Assembly (NCBI RefSeq): GCF_009766095.1
Contig: NZ_LMUD01000009.1
Location: forward strand, 103,430-167,429
Source: Granulicella sp. S190
Lineage (GTDB): Bacteria; Acidobacteriota; Terriglobia; Terriglobales; Acidobacteriaceae
Direction of reading: 5' to 3'
Length of the DNA: 64,000 bases
Part shown: positions 53,505-61,120 of the stretch, piece by piece
Numbering within the stretch: position 1 is the stretch's first letter
Layout of the letters: each line of letters begins with the position of its first letter
Made by a program: the position numbers and the translations under genes
Notes under the pieces: model-generated
Told to the model about the DNA's origin: nothing
Database searches by the model: none
What the model saw: the letters and a program-made list of their open reading frames with translations, nothing else

Positions 53505-54053
53505 TCATGCCCAAGACATAAAGCCCAAATTTTGCAATCGGTATTTCATGGCTGCTTCACTGACTTTATATCTCTTGGCAAGAAGTCCAATATCAGCGTC
53601 ATCAAGATGAATCTCTCCGTCGAACCGTTGATGGAGCTCCACATCCTGCCGCAATATGTCCTTCGGCATAAGGAGACTTGCTGCAAAGAAATTGGCAGCC
53701 ATTTCCTGATCGTCCTCTGCTTCAGAGGAGCGGCCATCACGTCGGATTACCGTAAATTGCCAATCAACATGATCTTTATCGACATGGTTCAGCAAGAAAT
53801 GGGCGAGCTCATGAGCGATGGTAAAGCGCTTCCGCACTGGTGCCTGGGATGCGTTAACCGCAATTCCTTGAAGATTGCCACTTCGGATAAGAGCCCCCGA
53901 CACATCCGCGTCCATCTCGGTCTCAACAATAGGAAGTCCTACTGACCTGGCGATTCGCTCAACCGGAACAGGAACTGAGGTGACGTCATGCTCATCCAGT
54001 AGATCAAGGACCCGCTGCTCAATCTGCTTTCTGTTTAGCTGTTTCATTCTCAT
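53505..54053 (-). CDS. ImmA/IrrE-family metallopeptidase
   Basis: A 182-residue protein with RFTIAHELAHFLLNH (zinc HExxH at about residues 81-85) and EAEDDQEMAANFFAASLLMP, the third-ligand region of ImmA/IrrE peptidases. These cleave a partner XRE repressor to derepress mobile elements or stress genes. ATG 54053 follows AAAGGA. It overlaps the upstream XRE gene by 35 bp. Confidence 0.9.
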   Translation of the reverse strand: MRMKQLNRKQIEQRVLDLLDEHDVTSVPVPVERIARSVGLPIVETEMDADVSGALIRSGNLQGIAVNASQAPVRKRFTIAHELAHFLLNHVDKDHVDWQFTVIRRDGRSSEAEDDQEMAANFFAASLLMPKDILRQDVELHQRFDGEIHLDDADIGLLAKRYKVSEAAMKYRLQNLGFMSWA

Positions 54054-54423
54054 TAGTTCCTTTCTTTAATTGAAGAAGTAAAGCCCGCGCATCTTGGAGG
54101 AACAAAACATCCGATGTCTGGATGCCACCTGCGAGCTGATCCGAAGAGCGTTGCTGTTCCACTTCTTGTAGGGTCGGCATAAGCGTTTCAGGCGGGACAT
54201 CCAATGCCTTGGCAAAAAGAAAAATATGGTGCAGCTGTGTGTTTTGCTTGCCGCCCTCAATGGTCGCGATGGTTACCCGAGATAGCCCAACTCGTGAAGC
54301 AAGTTCCCCTTGAGAAACTTCTTGTGAGCGCCGTAAGCGCCGAAGTTTTGATCCGAATGCCACATTGACCCCAGCCGCGTAATCCACAAGAGCCGGCCTC
54401 TTTTTCACATCCTTCACAACCAT
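54019..54423 (-). CDS. XRE-family transcriptional regulator paired with ImmA
   Basis: A 134-residue protein with an HTH at about residues 28-82 (LRRLRRSQEVSQGELASRVGLSRVTIATIEGGKQNTQLHHIFLFAKALDVPPETLMP). The C-terminal tail is polar. It is the first gene of the pair and the likely substrate of the downstream peptidase, by analogy with ImmR/ImmA. A TTGACA lies on the minus strand at 54447-54452. Confidence 0.88.
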   Translation of the reverse strand: MVVKDVKKRPALVDYAAGVNVAFGSKLRRLRRSQEVSQGELASRVGLSRVTIATIEGGKQNTQLHHIFLFAKALDVPPETLMPTLQEVEQQRSSDQLAGGIQTSDVLFLQDARALLLQLKKGTNENETAKQKAD

Positions 54424-54509
54424 ATCGTCTCAAATGACTCGCACGATGTCAAGTAATTCCGTAATTATGTCGGTATATCCTACATTTTCGAGGAAACTCT
54501 AGTCATAGG

Positions 54510-54538
54510 TTGACAAATTCAGGCGTGACTTGATAGCT
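54510..54538 (+). promoter_or_regulatory. Candidate promoter before the structured leader
   Basis: A perfect TTGACA at 54510-54515 is followed 16-17 bp later by the poor -10 GATAGC/ATAGCT. It points towards the hairpin-rich leader and the DUF3892-like gene. Confidence 0.35.
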
Positions 54539-54597
54539 TTGGAAAGATGACACTTTCCCCTATTTCGGTGCCGTTGAACTGCTGTAAGGGAAGGGAG

Positions 54598-54775
54598 GAT
54601 GCCGGCTCGTTGCGAGCGAACCGGCATCGGGTGGCGAACCAATGGTTCACCCAGCCACTCCATGTGATGAAGTGCCGCTACGAACTATGATGCCATAATT
54701 CGTGTCTTCATCGCAGGCTCAGTGACGGGAGGAACCCCCTACAAGTAACACCCTCGCCCATAACGGAATGGCGAG
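54598..54775 (+). ncRNA. Candidate structured leader RNA or small RNA
   Basis: Four stem-loops in tandem: GATGCCGG/CCGGCATC (54598-54605/54621-54628) with an inner CTCG/CGAG; GAACC/GGTTC in the next 25 bases; GATGAAG/CTTCATC (54666-54672/54706-54712) with an inner ACGAA/TTCGT; and CTCGCC/GGCGAG (54753-54758/54770-54775) ending just before the ribosome-binding site of the next gene. No known RNA family was recognised. Confidence 0.45.
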
Positions 54776-54788
54776 AACTGAGGACTAG

Positions 54789-55151
54789 ATGAAGACCTTC
54801 CTGGTGAATTGCACGCAGAAGCACGTCCAGCATGGACGTATCGAGTCAATCGGCTGTATCGACATCACAACCAACACTGAAGTGCGGCTCACTGAAGCTG
54901 ACGCAATTCATCAGATCGAGGCCAAACTCGCTAGTTTTATAGTTCGTGACGCTAAGGGACATGAGGCCGTACTCGAAGTAGAGGAACGGGATGGCCGCAA
55001 GTTCCTGATTACTAAGCGCGATCACTTCGTTACAGACAACCTGGGTGCACTTCCCGAGTGCGCTTCAAAGCCGATCGTTGTACCCCCTCCATATCGGCCA
55101 GTGGCACCTGCGCGCTCTCATGGTGTGCACGGTAACTGGGAGCTGCTCTAG
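54789..55151 (+). CDS. DUF3892-like protein
   Basis: A 120-residue protein: MKTFLVNCTQKHVQHGRIES, IDITTNTEVRLTEADAIHQIE, EVEERDGRKFLITKRDHFVTDNLGALPEC. The KFLITK...DNLGALPEC ending is the DUF3892 pattern. A Pro-rich tail follows. It overlaps the next start by one base (TAGTG), so the two proteins are coupled. Function unknown. Confidence 0.7.
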   Translation: MKTFLVNCTQKHVQHGRIESIGCIDITTNTEVRLTEADAIHQIEAKLASFIVRDAKGHEAVLEVEERDGRKFLITKRDHFVTDNLGALPECASKPIVVPPPYRPVAPARSHGVHGNWELL

Positions 55152-55987
55152 TGTTTGGGGCGAACCCATACAAGGAGGCGCCGCAGGTTGCGGCGTCTCT
55201 GTCCCCTGATTACCCACAATTCACGCCTGTGCTCCTACCAGAGGGCTCAAATGCTGAGAGCGCTTGGATCGGAGAAGTTCAGCCTTTTGTCTCGGATGAA
55301 GTCGCCCGAGCATTTCTGCGACAAATTGAGAAGGGCTCTCAGATCTGGGTAGCTGCTGGGAGGATTCGAGATGAAAAACCTATTCGGCAGTCCCACTGGG
55401 CAGATCCTCTGCTCGTTGGTATGAACATTCGATGTAGGTTGCTGATTCTCATACAGCCTCTACCTGCACATCCTCGCGCGTATCTGCTGAATCCACTTTT
55501 TGCAGAACATTATGTTGCCACACACCCGCATCCACGCTTCGATCAGATGATTTCATGGGACGGTAAAAAAGTTCCCGGGCTGTGTATCTATTCAGCCTCC
55601 GAGTTTAGGTACGACCCAGCCAGAGAACGCAGGAGCCAATTCTTAGAACAGGTAACCCTATATATCGCGCGCCATCTGATCTGGCTCAAAACTCGTAGGC
55701 TCTGTCGTGGTTATCCACCTCATGGCGTTCCGCTTCGCCCACTCATGCCCGGAGAGATACTGATAAGTGATAGACCTGTACAGGTCCAGCAGGCTGTTGC
55801 AGAGGGGAAGCCGACATGGGACTATTGGGCCGGGTATTGGCCAGGGCCAACTGCTGCCGCCTTCAACCCTGAAACGCATCTCAAGAAGATCAAGCCTCAC
55901 GAAGAGTGCTGGTGTGGAAGCGGCGTTCCTTATGGTTCTTGTCATCGTCCTGCCGATGTTATCCAGCAAAATTTGAGCTCGCGATAA
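55151..55987 (+). CDS. Putative prokaryotic E2-like protein with C-terminal SEC-C zinc motif
   Basis: A 278-residue protein. The C-terminal ECWCGSGVPYGSCH (Cys253, Cys255, Cys264, His265) is a SEC-C zinc knuckle. The middle reads HPHPR ... GLCIYSASEFRYDPARERRS ... LYIARHLIWLK, resembling bacterial ubiquitin-conjugating E2 folds: a His-containing strand, then a candidate active Cys145, then a Trp-Leu helix. The E2 call is by eye and unproven; the SEC-C call is firm. It starts at GTG 55151. No E1, JAB or ubiquitin-like gene was seen nearby. Confidence 0.55.
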   Translation: MFGANPYKEAPQVAASLSPDYPQFTPVLLPEGSNAESAWIGEVQPFVSDEVARAFLRQIEKGSQIWVAAGRIRDEKPIRQSHWADPLLVGMNIRCRLLILIQPLPAHPRAYLLNPLFAEHYVATHPHPRFDQMISWDGKKVPGLCIYSASEFRYDPARERRSQFLEQVTLYIARHLIWLKTRRLCRGYPPHGVPLRPLMPGEILISDRPVQVQQAVAEGKPTWDYWAGYWPGPTAAAFNPETHLKKIKPHEECWCGSGVPYGSCHRPADVIQQNLSSR

Positions 55988-56345
55988 GGAATCGATCTCA
56001 TGGTTGACGCGTCTTACGGGGCAATTCTTCGGCTTCCGTTGCGTATGCAGTTCCTCAGTCCAACCGAGCGGAGAGAACTGCAAAGCAAAAGCTTTCATTG
56101 GCACTCAATTCGCCAGTAGACAACACGCGGATCAGGACAGGCTCACCCGTTGCTTAGGCTCTTTCCATTCCGGTGCCTTGGCTGATTTAGGGCAGCCTGA
56201 GGAGATTGGAATGATTTTCGCGGGCTTCCAGAAGTACCTTTATCAGTAGCAAGCAAGCGTCTAGCGATACAGCTACCAGATGTTCCTTCAGAGCGTCGTA
56301 CAAGGGGCGCGCAGAATCATGTACCGATGGCAGGCATCATGTCTG
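55988..56345. other. Gap between cargo blocks, no gene seen
   Basis: About 358 bp after the SEC-C gene. An 81-codon frame at 56004-56249 has poor composition and no ribosome-binding site. No hairpin or repeat stood out. Confidence 0.45.
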
Positions 56346-56750
56346 TTATGCAGATCTTGAAAAGTCAATTCTTAGCAACAGTTCCACGGAGCCATCGCTC
56401 TTCGGAGAAAACTTTCTGATCTCGATTTGGTCCTTGGTAATGTCGCTCGTTGAGAATTGAAATTCGAGCTGCCGGGAGTTCTTCTTTCTAGGCTTTATAT
56501 AGGCATCTCCCAGTTCACCATAGCTCAGATCAACCCCCCAGTAGTGCCGCGCTCTTCGTAAAACCCTTAGGCTGGGAATGGTTTTTCCGTTCACGTATTT
56601 GCACAAAGCGGCCCTAGTCACTCCAAGCGACGTTACGAAATCCTCTACTGAGACATTTTTCGCGCGCGCACGATCACGAGCAGCCGCAAACTCAATCGCC
56701 ACTCGCTTCTTGAAGGCCTCGTTCAACGCCTTGTCTTCAGGACTTTTCAT
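56346..56750 (-). CDS. XRE-like regulator divergent from the PurZ-like operon
   Basis: A 134-residue protein: a helical N-terminus (EAFKKRVAIEFAAARDRARAKNVS), then an HTH (VEDFVTSLGVTRAALCKYVNGKTIPSLRVLRRARHYWGVDLSYGELG), and a beta-rich C-terminal half (QLEFQFSTSDITKDQIEIRKF). No Shine-Dalgarno is clear. The promoter lies so close that the leader would be only about 12 nt. Probably controls itself and the divergent operon. Confidence 0.82.
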   Translation of the reverse strand: MKSPEDKALNEAFKKRVAIEFAAARDRARAKNVSVEDFVTSLGVTRAALCKYVNGKTIPSLRVLRRARHYWGVDLSYGELGDAYIKPRKKNSRQLEFQFSTSDITKDQIEIRKFSPKSDGSVELLLRIDFSRSA

Positions 56751-56768
56751 TGGATCACTGGAGCGTAA

Positions 56769-56838
56769 ACGATATGAAATATTTCAGTTTTTGTCAACAA
56801 AAGTTGACGTAAACTAAAGTTGACGAACTGGAGTTGAC
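56769..56838. promoter_or_regulatory. Divergent promoter and GTTGAC operator array
   Basis: On the minus strand TTGACA (complement of 56792-56797), 17 bp, TATCGT (complement of 56769-56774). Overlapping it is the inverted repeat GTCAACAAAAGTTGAC (56793-56808), then further direct GTTGAC copies at 56819-56824 and 56833-56838, the last four bases before the operon's first ATG. Likely binding sites for the divergent XRE protein. Confidence 0.65.
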
Positions 56839-56841
56839 ACG

Positions 56842-58416
56842 ATGCTCGAAAAAACATTCCTTCATATCCCAGGTATTGGAGCGAAGACTGAGCTTGAACT
56901 CTGGCACTCTGGTATCCGCTCTTGGCAGGATCTCGATGGGTTCTTTACCAGACCCGCAGCGATAAGTCGCGGCCTAAGGCGTCGTCTCGAAGAGCACATT
57001 CCTCAGTCAATCGACGCGATGCAGCGCAAGGATGCACATTTCTTCACCCGGCTGTCCTCTCTCGGAGAAGGATGGCGCTTATTCCCTGAGTTTGCAAATC
57101 AATGCGTCTTTCTTGACATTGAGACAACCGGTTTATCACCAGTATTCGACAAGGTCACTATGGTTGGTCTCTATGAAGGGAATCGGTATCAAGCTTTCAT
57201 CGAAGGCCAGAATCTTGAAGACCTCCCGGCTCAACTGAAGAAATACTCGGTCGTGGTGACATTCAATGGATCCGGTTTCGACCTGCGCTTCCTTAAACTG
57301 GCTTTCAAAGATCTTGAGCTCCCGCCGATTCATATCGACTTGCGTTGGGTTACTCGCCGTCTCGGCCATCGGGGTGGGCTGAAAGTGATTGAAAAAGATT
57401 TTGGCATTTGCCGAGATTCGTCAGTTGAGGATATCGATGGCCATGATGCCACCGTGCTTTGGTCGCGCCACCTCCGGGGAGATAAAGATGCTTTGCAGCA
57501 ACTCATCACCTATAACAGTGAAGACGTTGTGCATCTGAAAGCGATCATGGAAATGTCGTACGATCGCCTTGCCCTGCAGGCCTCGGGCGGTCTCTGGAAG
57601 GGCAAAGAAATCTACGAAGGAGTCAACTCGCTCCCCAAAACTCCGAGAGCGCGGAAGCGGATATCTACAAAGGGCAATGGAACTCTGGTTGACGATCTCC
57701 TTCGGCGAAGCTCAATCAGTACACCTAGAATCGTCGGTATAGACCTTACCGGGAGCGAGCGTCGAGCTACCGGCTGGTCGCTTCTTGTCGGTTCCAACGC
57801 TGAGACCAAAAGTATTTCCACAGACGAAGATCTCATCCGCGAAACGATAGCCGCAAAACCAGATCTTGTTTCGATAGATTCGCCGCTGTCGGTCCCAGAT
57901 GGATGGAATCGTGCGCAAGAACAGCTTGTCGCGGATTCTCCAATCTATCGGAAGTGTGAGTTGGCCTTGAAGCGGATGGGGATCTCAGTTTTTTGGTGCC
58001 TTTTGCCTAGCATGAAGTCCCTCACCATGAGAGGTATGCGGCTGACCGATGAGCTGAGGAGTCATGGACTAAAGGTTATTGAGAGCTATCCCGGAGCGGC
58101 TCAGGATATTCTCGGCATTCCCAGAAAAGGTTCCAGCTTGGCCGAGCTGAAATGGGGTCTGAATCGCGCCGGCATCGAAGGGCCATATTTAAAGAACAAA
58201 GTGACCCACGACGAAGTCGATGCAATAACGTCTGCCTTGGTCGGATTGTTCTATCTTGCTGACGATTACATCGCTTTAGGAACTCCGAGTGAGGATTATC
58301 TGATCGTTCCCAGGTCACCCCAGATCAACTACACGCGTCTCTCAGAGATTCTAGCTCGCTCAGGATTGGACGAAATCCATATCTGCGCATCGTTGGGAAC
58401 AACACACCTGCAATAG
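56842..58416 (+). CDS. DEDD exonuclease-like (YprB/RNase H-like) domain fused to DUF429
   Basis: A 524-residue protein with a helix-hairpin-helix-like start (HIPGIGAKTELELWHSGI, residues 8-25), an RNase H-like 3'-5' exonuclease domain with DIETTGLSP (Asp92, Glu94), VVTFNGSGFDLRFL (Asp147) and YNSEDVVHL (Asp228), then a linker and a DUF429-like domain (RIVGIDLTGSERRATGW, Asp301; LVSIDSPLSVPDG, Asp346; NKVTHDEVDAITSALVGL). Both halves are nuclease-type folds. First gene of a five-gene operon; next start 12 bp downstream. Confidence 0.8.
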   Translation: MLEKTFLHIPGIGAKTELELWHSGIRSWQDLDGFFTRPAAISRGLRRRLEEHIPQSIDAMQRKDAHFFTRLSSLGEGWRLFPEFANQCVFLDIETTGLSPVFDKVTMVGLYEGNRYQAFIEGQNLEDLPAQLKKYSVVVTFNGSGFDLRFLKLAFKDLELPPIHIDLRWVTRRLGHRGGLKVIEKDFGICRDSSVEDIDGHDATVLWSRHLRGDKDALQQLITYNSEDVVHLKAIMEMSYDRLALQASGGLWKGKEIYEGVNSLPKTPRARKRISTKGNGTLVDDLLRRSSISTPRIVGIDLTGSERRATGWSLLVGSNAETKSISTDEDLIRETIAAKPDLVSIDSPLSVPDGWNRAQEQLVADSPIYRKCELALKRMGISVFWCLLPSMKSLTMRGMRLTDELRSHGLKVIESYPGAAQDILGIPRKGSSLAELKWGLNRAGIEGPYLKNKVTHDEVDAITSALVGLFYLADDYIALGTPSEDYLIVPRSPQINYTRLSEILARSGLDEIHICASLGTTHLQ

Positions 58417-58428
58417 AATCTGGAGTAC

Positions 58429-59001
58429 GTGGAAAATCAGACCTCATTCCAGCCATTGCCGTTTGAACCGATCTTCGTGGGCTTCACGGGACGTATAGGA
58501 GCTGGTAAAACTTCTGCTTCTCGTTATTTAGCTTCCCGGTATGGGCTTGCGTATATTCGCTACAGCGAAGTCCTTCAAGAATGGGCTCTTCCTTCCCCAT
58601 CCAATAAGCAGCAGCTTCAGGAGGTTGGTTGGAAGGTTATGGGTGGCGGGATGCAGCTAGAATTGAACGCGAGACTAATCTCACGGATTGATCGATGTCG
58701 TTCGACAGTGGTTGATGGCCTGAGACATCCTCTCGATTTTGAGAGCCTCTCCAGCGGCTTCAGCCCCCGTTTTTTTTTGATCTTCATCGATTCAGCTGAA
58801 ATTTCTCGTTTTGCGCGCTTGCGGACAAGATTTGAGAACCTGTCGAACTTGCGCGACGCAGATGCGCAGCAGGTCGAAGCTTACATTGATAAATTGGAAC
58901 CCGTCTCTAGCTTGACGCTTCACAATGACGGCTCTCTGCAGGATCTGTACGACAAGCTTGACCGATGGCTGGAAACGCTGCAACAGGGAGGTGCACAATG
59001 A
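58429..59001 (+). CDS. P-loop nucleotide/dephospho-CoA kinase-like protein
   Basis: A 190-residue protein with a Walker A at residues 20-28 (TGRIGAGKTS), then ASRYLASRYGLAYIRYSEVLQEWA, VVDGLRHPLDFESL and a lid-like FARLRTRFENLSNLRDADAQ. This layout resembles dNMP kinases and dephospho-CoA kinase-fold enzymes found in phages and defence loci. The GTG start follows TGGAG. Its stop overlaps the next start (ATGA). A deoxynucleotide substrate is inferred from neighbours. Confidence 0.72.
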   Translation: MENQTSFQPLPFEPIFVGFTGRIGAGKTSASRYLASRYGLAYIRYSEVLQEWALPSPSNKQQLQEVGWKVMGGGMQLELNARLISRIDRCRSTVVDGLRHPLDFESLSSGFSPRFFLIFIDSAEISRFARLRTRFENLSNLRDADAQQVEAYIDKLEPVSSLTLHNDGSLQDLYDKLDRWLETLQQGGAQ

Positions 59002-60104
59002 GCGTTTGGGTAGTTGTAGGCGGCCAATTCGGCTCGGAAGGGAAAGGTAAGATTGCCGCGGCGATCACCCTCCAAGAGGGAATCGAACTCTGTGTACGAT
59101 GCGGGGGACCAAATTCTGGTCATTCATTCGTCGCAGACTCTGGAGAAGTAAAACTCGTTCGGCAATTGCCGACGGGCTTTGTGTCTTCTCATACGCGTCT
59201 CCTCATACCTGCCGGCGCATATATAGACGAAGCAGTCCTCAAGAGCGAGATCACAGATCTCGGTCTGACCCCAGCCCGGGTGGGGGTCGACCGGAATGCG
59301 GTGATCATCACCGCTCACGATCGAGAATCAGAAAGAGCCTTGGGTTTAAGAGAAGCCATTAGTTCAACCCTGTCTGGGGTGGGCGCTGCCGTTGCACGCC
59401 GGGTCATGCGAGGTAACGTCGAAACAGCTGGAACGTCAGCAGCGAAAGGATCTTGGTTAGCTCCTTACATAGTTAACGTCGCCGCTGAGTTAAACGCGGC
59501 GTCTGACGCTGGAAGGAAAATCTTGATCGAAGGCACACAAGGCTATGGCCTTTCGGTCTATCACGCAGATGAATACCCGAAAGCCACCTCGCGAGATACA
59601 ACTGCCGCCGGCTTCATAAGCGAGGTCGGCCTCAGTCCCAGACTGATAACGGATATCGTTCTTGTCATACGGACCTTTCCGATCCGAGTTTCTGGAGCTC
59701 AGGCGGGCAGCCTACGTGGCGAGATCGACTGGGCCACAGTTCAGCGAGAGAGTTCGTATCCGCATCCGATTCCAGAATTCACTACGGTAACGAAGAGTTT
59801 ACGTAGGGTTGGCCGCTTCGACATGGACATGGTGAGACGGGCCGTCATTACCAATAGGCCTACCTCGATCGCCGTCAACGGATTGGACTTAATTGATTAT
59901 TCAAATTATCGACAACGAGATTCCGAGGCCCTGACACCTGAGGCAAAACTCTTCATCAGGGCTCTGGAAGATCAATTTGGTGTACCGGTTACATACTTCG
60001 GAACGAGTCCCTTTCTAAGCGATGTAGTCGCAAAGCCGGGTCGCATCCAGATGAATCTCAACGGTGTCATCACACCCGATCTTGCAGGTAGATGGATTAG
60101 CTAA
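58998..60104 (+). CDS. PurZ-like member of the adenylosuccinate synthetase family
   Basis: A 368-residue protein, MSVWVVVGGQFGSEGKGKIA. The P-loop-like GxEGKGK is present, but the catalytic Asp13 of PurA is Ser13 here, as recalled for phage PurZ. The His loop PNSGH (His42), EGTQGYGLS, YPKATSRDTTAAGF, FPIRVSGAQAGS, PEFTTVTKSLRRVGRF and YFGTSPFLSDV all line up better with PurZ than with the 430-residue housekeeping PurA. PurZ joins Asp to dGMP on the route to 2-aminoadenine. Activity and substrate here are unproven. Confidence 0.8.
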   Translation: MSVWVVVGGQFGSEGKGKIAAAITLQEGIELCVRCGGPNSGHSFVADSGEVKLVRQLPTGFVSSHTRLLIPAGAYIDEAVLKSEITDLGLTPARVGVDRNAVIITAHDRESERALGLREAISSTLSGVGAAVARRVMRGNVETAGTSAAKGSWLAPYIVNVAAELNAASDAGRKILIEGTQGYGLSVYHADEYPKATSRDTTAAGFISEVGLSPRLITDIVLVIRTFPIRVSGAQAGSLRGEIDWATVQRESSYPHPIPEFTTVTKSLRRVGRFDMDMVRRAVITNRPTSIAVNGLDLIDYSNYRQRDSEALTPEAKLFIRALEDQFGVPVTYFGTSPFLSDVVAKPGRIQMNLNGVITPDLAGRWIS

Positions 60105-60121
60105 CAGAGAAAGGCCGTTCG

Positions 60122-61120
60122 ATGCCCGATCAGCAAGAGCCCTTGCAACAGGTTTTCGAGTCGATCAGCACAGCTGCTGACTTCGCTGCAGACCGTCTCA
60201 AGTACGACGATCCTTTTCGGAAGGAATTGGATCGGAAAGGACTACTTCTATCAGATCAAATTGACTGGTTTTGTACGCGGCAAATGCTTATAGGAGAAGG
60301 CTACAAGCGAGACAATCTTAGGCCGGCTTCGTATACCCTGACCATTGGCTCCCTATACGTAGATAGTGCCGGCAAAATCCGGCAACTCTCAAAGGAAAAA
60401 GACAATTCGTTTTATATGGAGCCCAATTCCATCGTCTATGTCAGTACTGAAGAATCGCTTGACCTGCCCTTTTACATTGTTGCTCGGTTCAACCTTCGCG
60501 TTAAGTGGGTTTATAAGGGAATTCTATTAGGAACTGGGCCGCAGGTGGAACCTGGATTTAGAGGAAAGTTGTCTTGTCCCCTTTTCAACCTTACAGATCG
60601 GGCGATCAAGATCAAGCTTGGCGACGCATTCGCAACTATCGATTTCGAGAGGACAAGCAATCTGGGATCTCCCGAAGCTTGGGCCAAGCTTGGAGACGGA
60701 GATTCTGCTTGGAAAATTGTGCATGACAGCAAGAAATCGTTAGAAGAAGTAGACGAAATAGCATTCGGTGATCAGAAATATCTTTTGTTCAAACAGAAGC
60801 AATTTCCTCCCCTAAAATTATTGCCTGATCACGATATCATCAGTTCGCTGGTGCAGCTTTCGGATGAAGTTAAACGTTGGAGAGCAATTGGTCTAGGCCT
60901 AACTCTTGCATTTATAAGCTTAGCTCTGACCCTTCTCAATTTTCAGAACAACCTCTATAGAGAGCTGCGCACCACAAGCCAGCAAGTGAATCAGCTCGCT
61001 CTCGATCTTGCGCTCACGAAAGAGAAATTGACTGGAGCGAAGGCCGAACAAAATGAACTCGCATCCCCTGTGACTGTCAACCCTGCGGGGAAATCGCCAA
61101 AGAACGCTCACCCGAAATGA
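60122..61120 (+). CDS. Membrane-anchored dCTP-deaminase/dUTPase-fold protein, probably catalytically degenerate
   Basis: A 332-residue protein. The Dcd-type motif LRPASYTLTIG (residues 66-76) and EPGFRGKLSCPLFNLTDRAIKIKLGDAFATIDFE (143-176) mark a dCTP deaminase/dUTPase fold. Where active Dcd carries a catalytic Glu (xxLEFYN), this protein reads SCPLFN. A TM helix (about 254-276) and a C-terminal coiled coil follow (residues 278-310). A nucleotide-sensing, membrane-tethered role is more likely than deamination. It overlaps the next gene by four bases. Confidence 0.8.
   Translation: MPDQQEPLQQVFESISTAADFAADRLKYDDPFRKELDRKGLLLSDQIDWFCTRQMLIGEGYKRDNLRPASYTLTIGSLYVDSAGKIRQLSKEKDNSFYMEPNSIVYVSTEESLDLPFYIVARFNLRVKWVYKGILLGTGPQVEPGFRGKLSCPLFNLTDRAIKIKLGDAFATIDFERTSNLGSPEAWAKLGDGDSAWKIVHDSKKSLEEVDEIAFGDQKYLLFKQKQFPPLKLLPDHDIISSLVQLSDEVKRWRAIGLGLTLAFISLALTLLNFQNNLYRELRTTSQQVNQLALDLALTKEKLTGAKAEQNELASPVTVNPAGKSPKNAHPK

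Noticed and set aside
58998..60104. Housekeeping adenylosuccinate synthetase (purA)
   Set aside because: Too short, Ser replaces the catalytic Asp, and it lies in a mobile element next to other nucleotide-related cargo.
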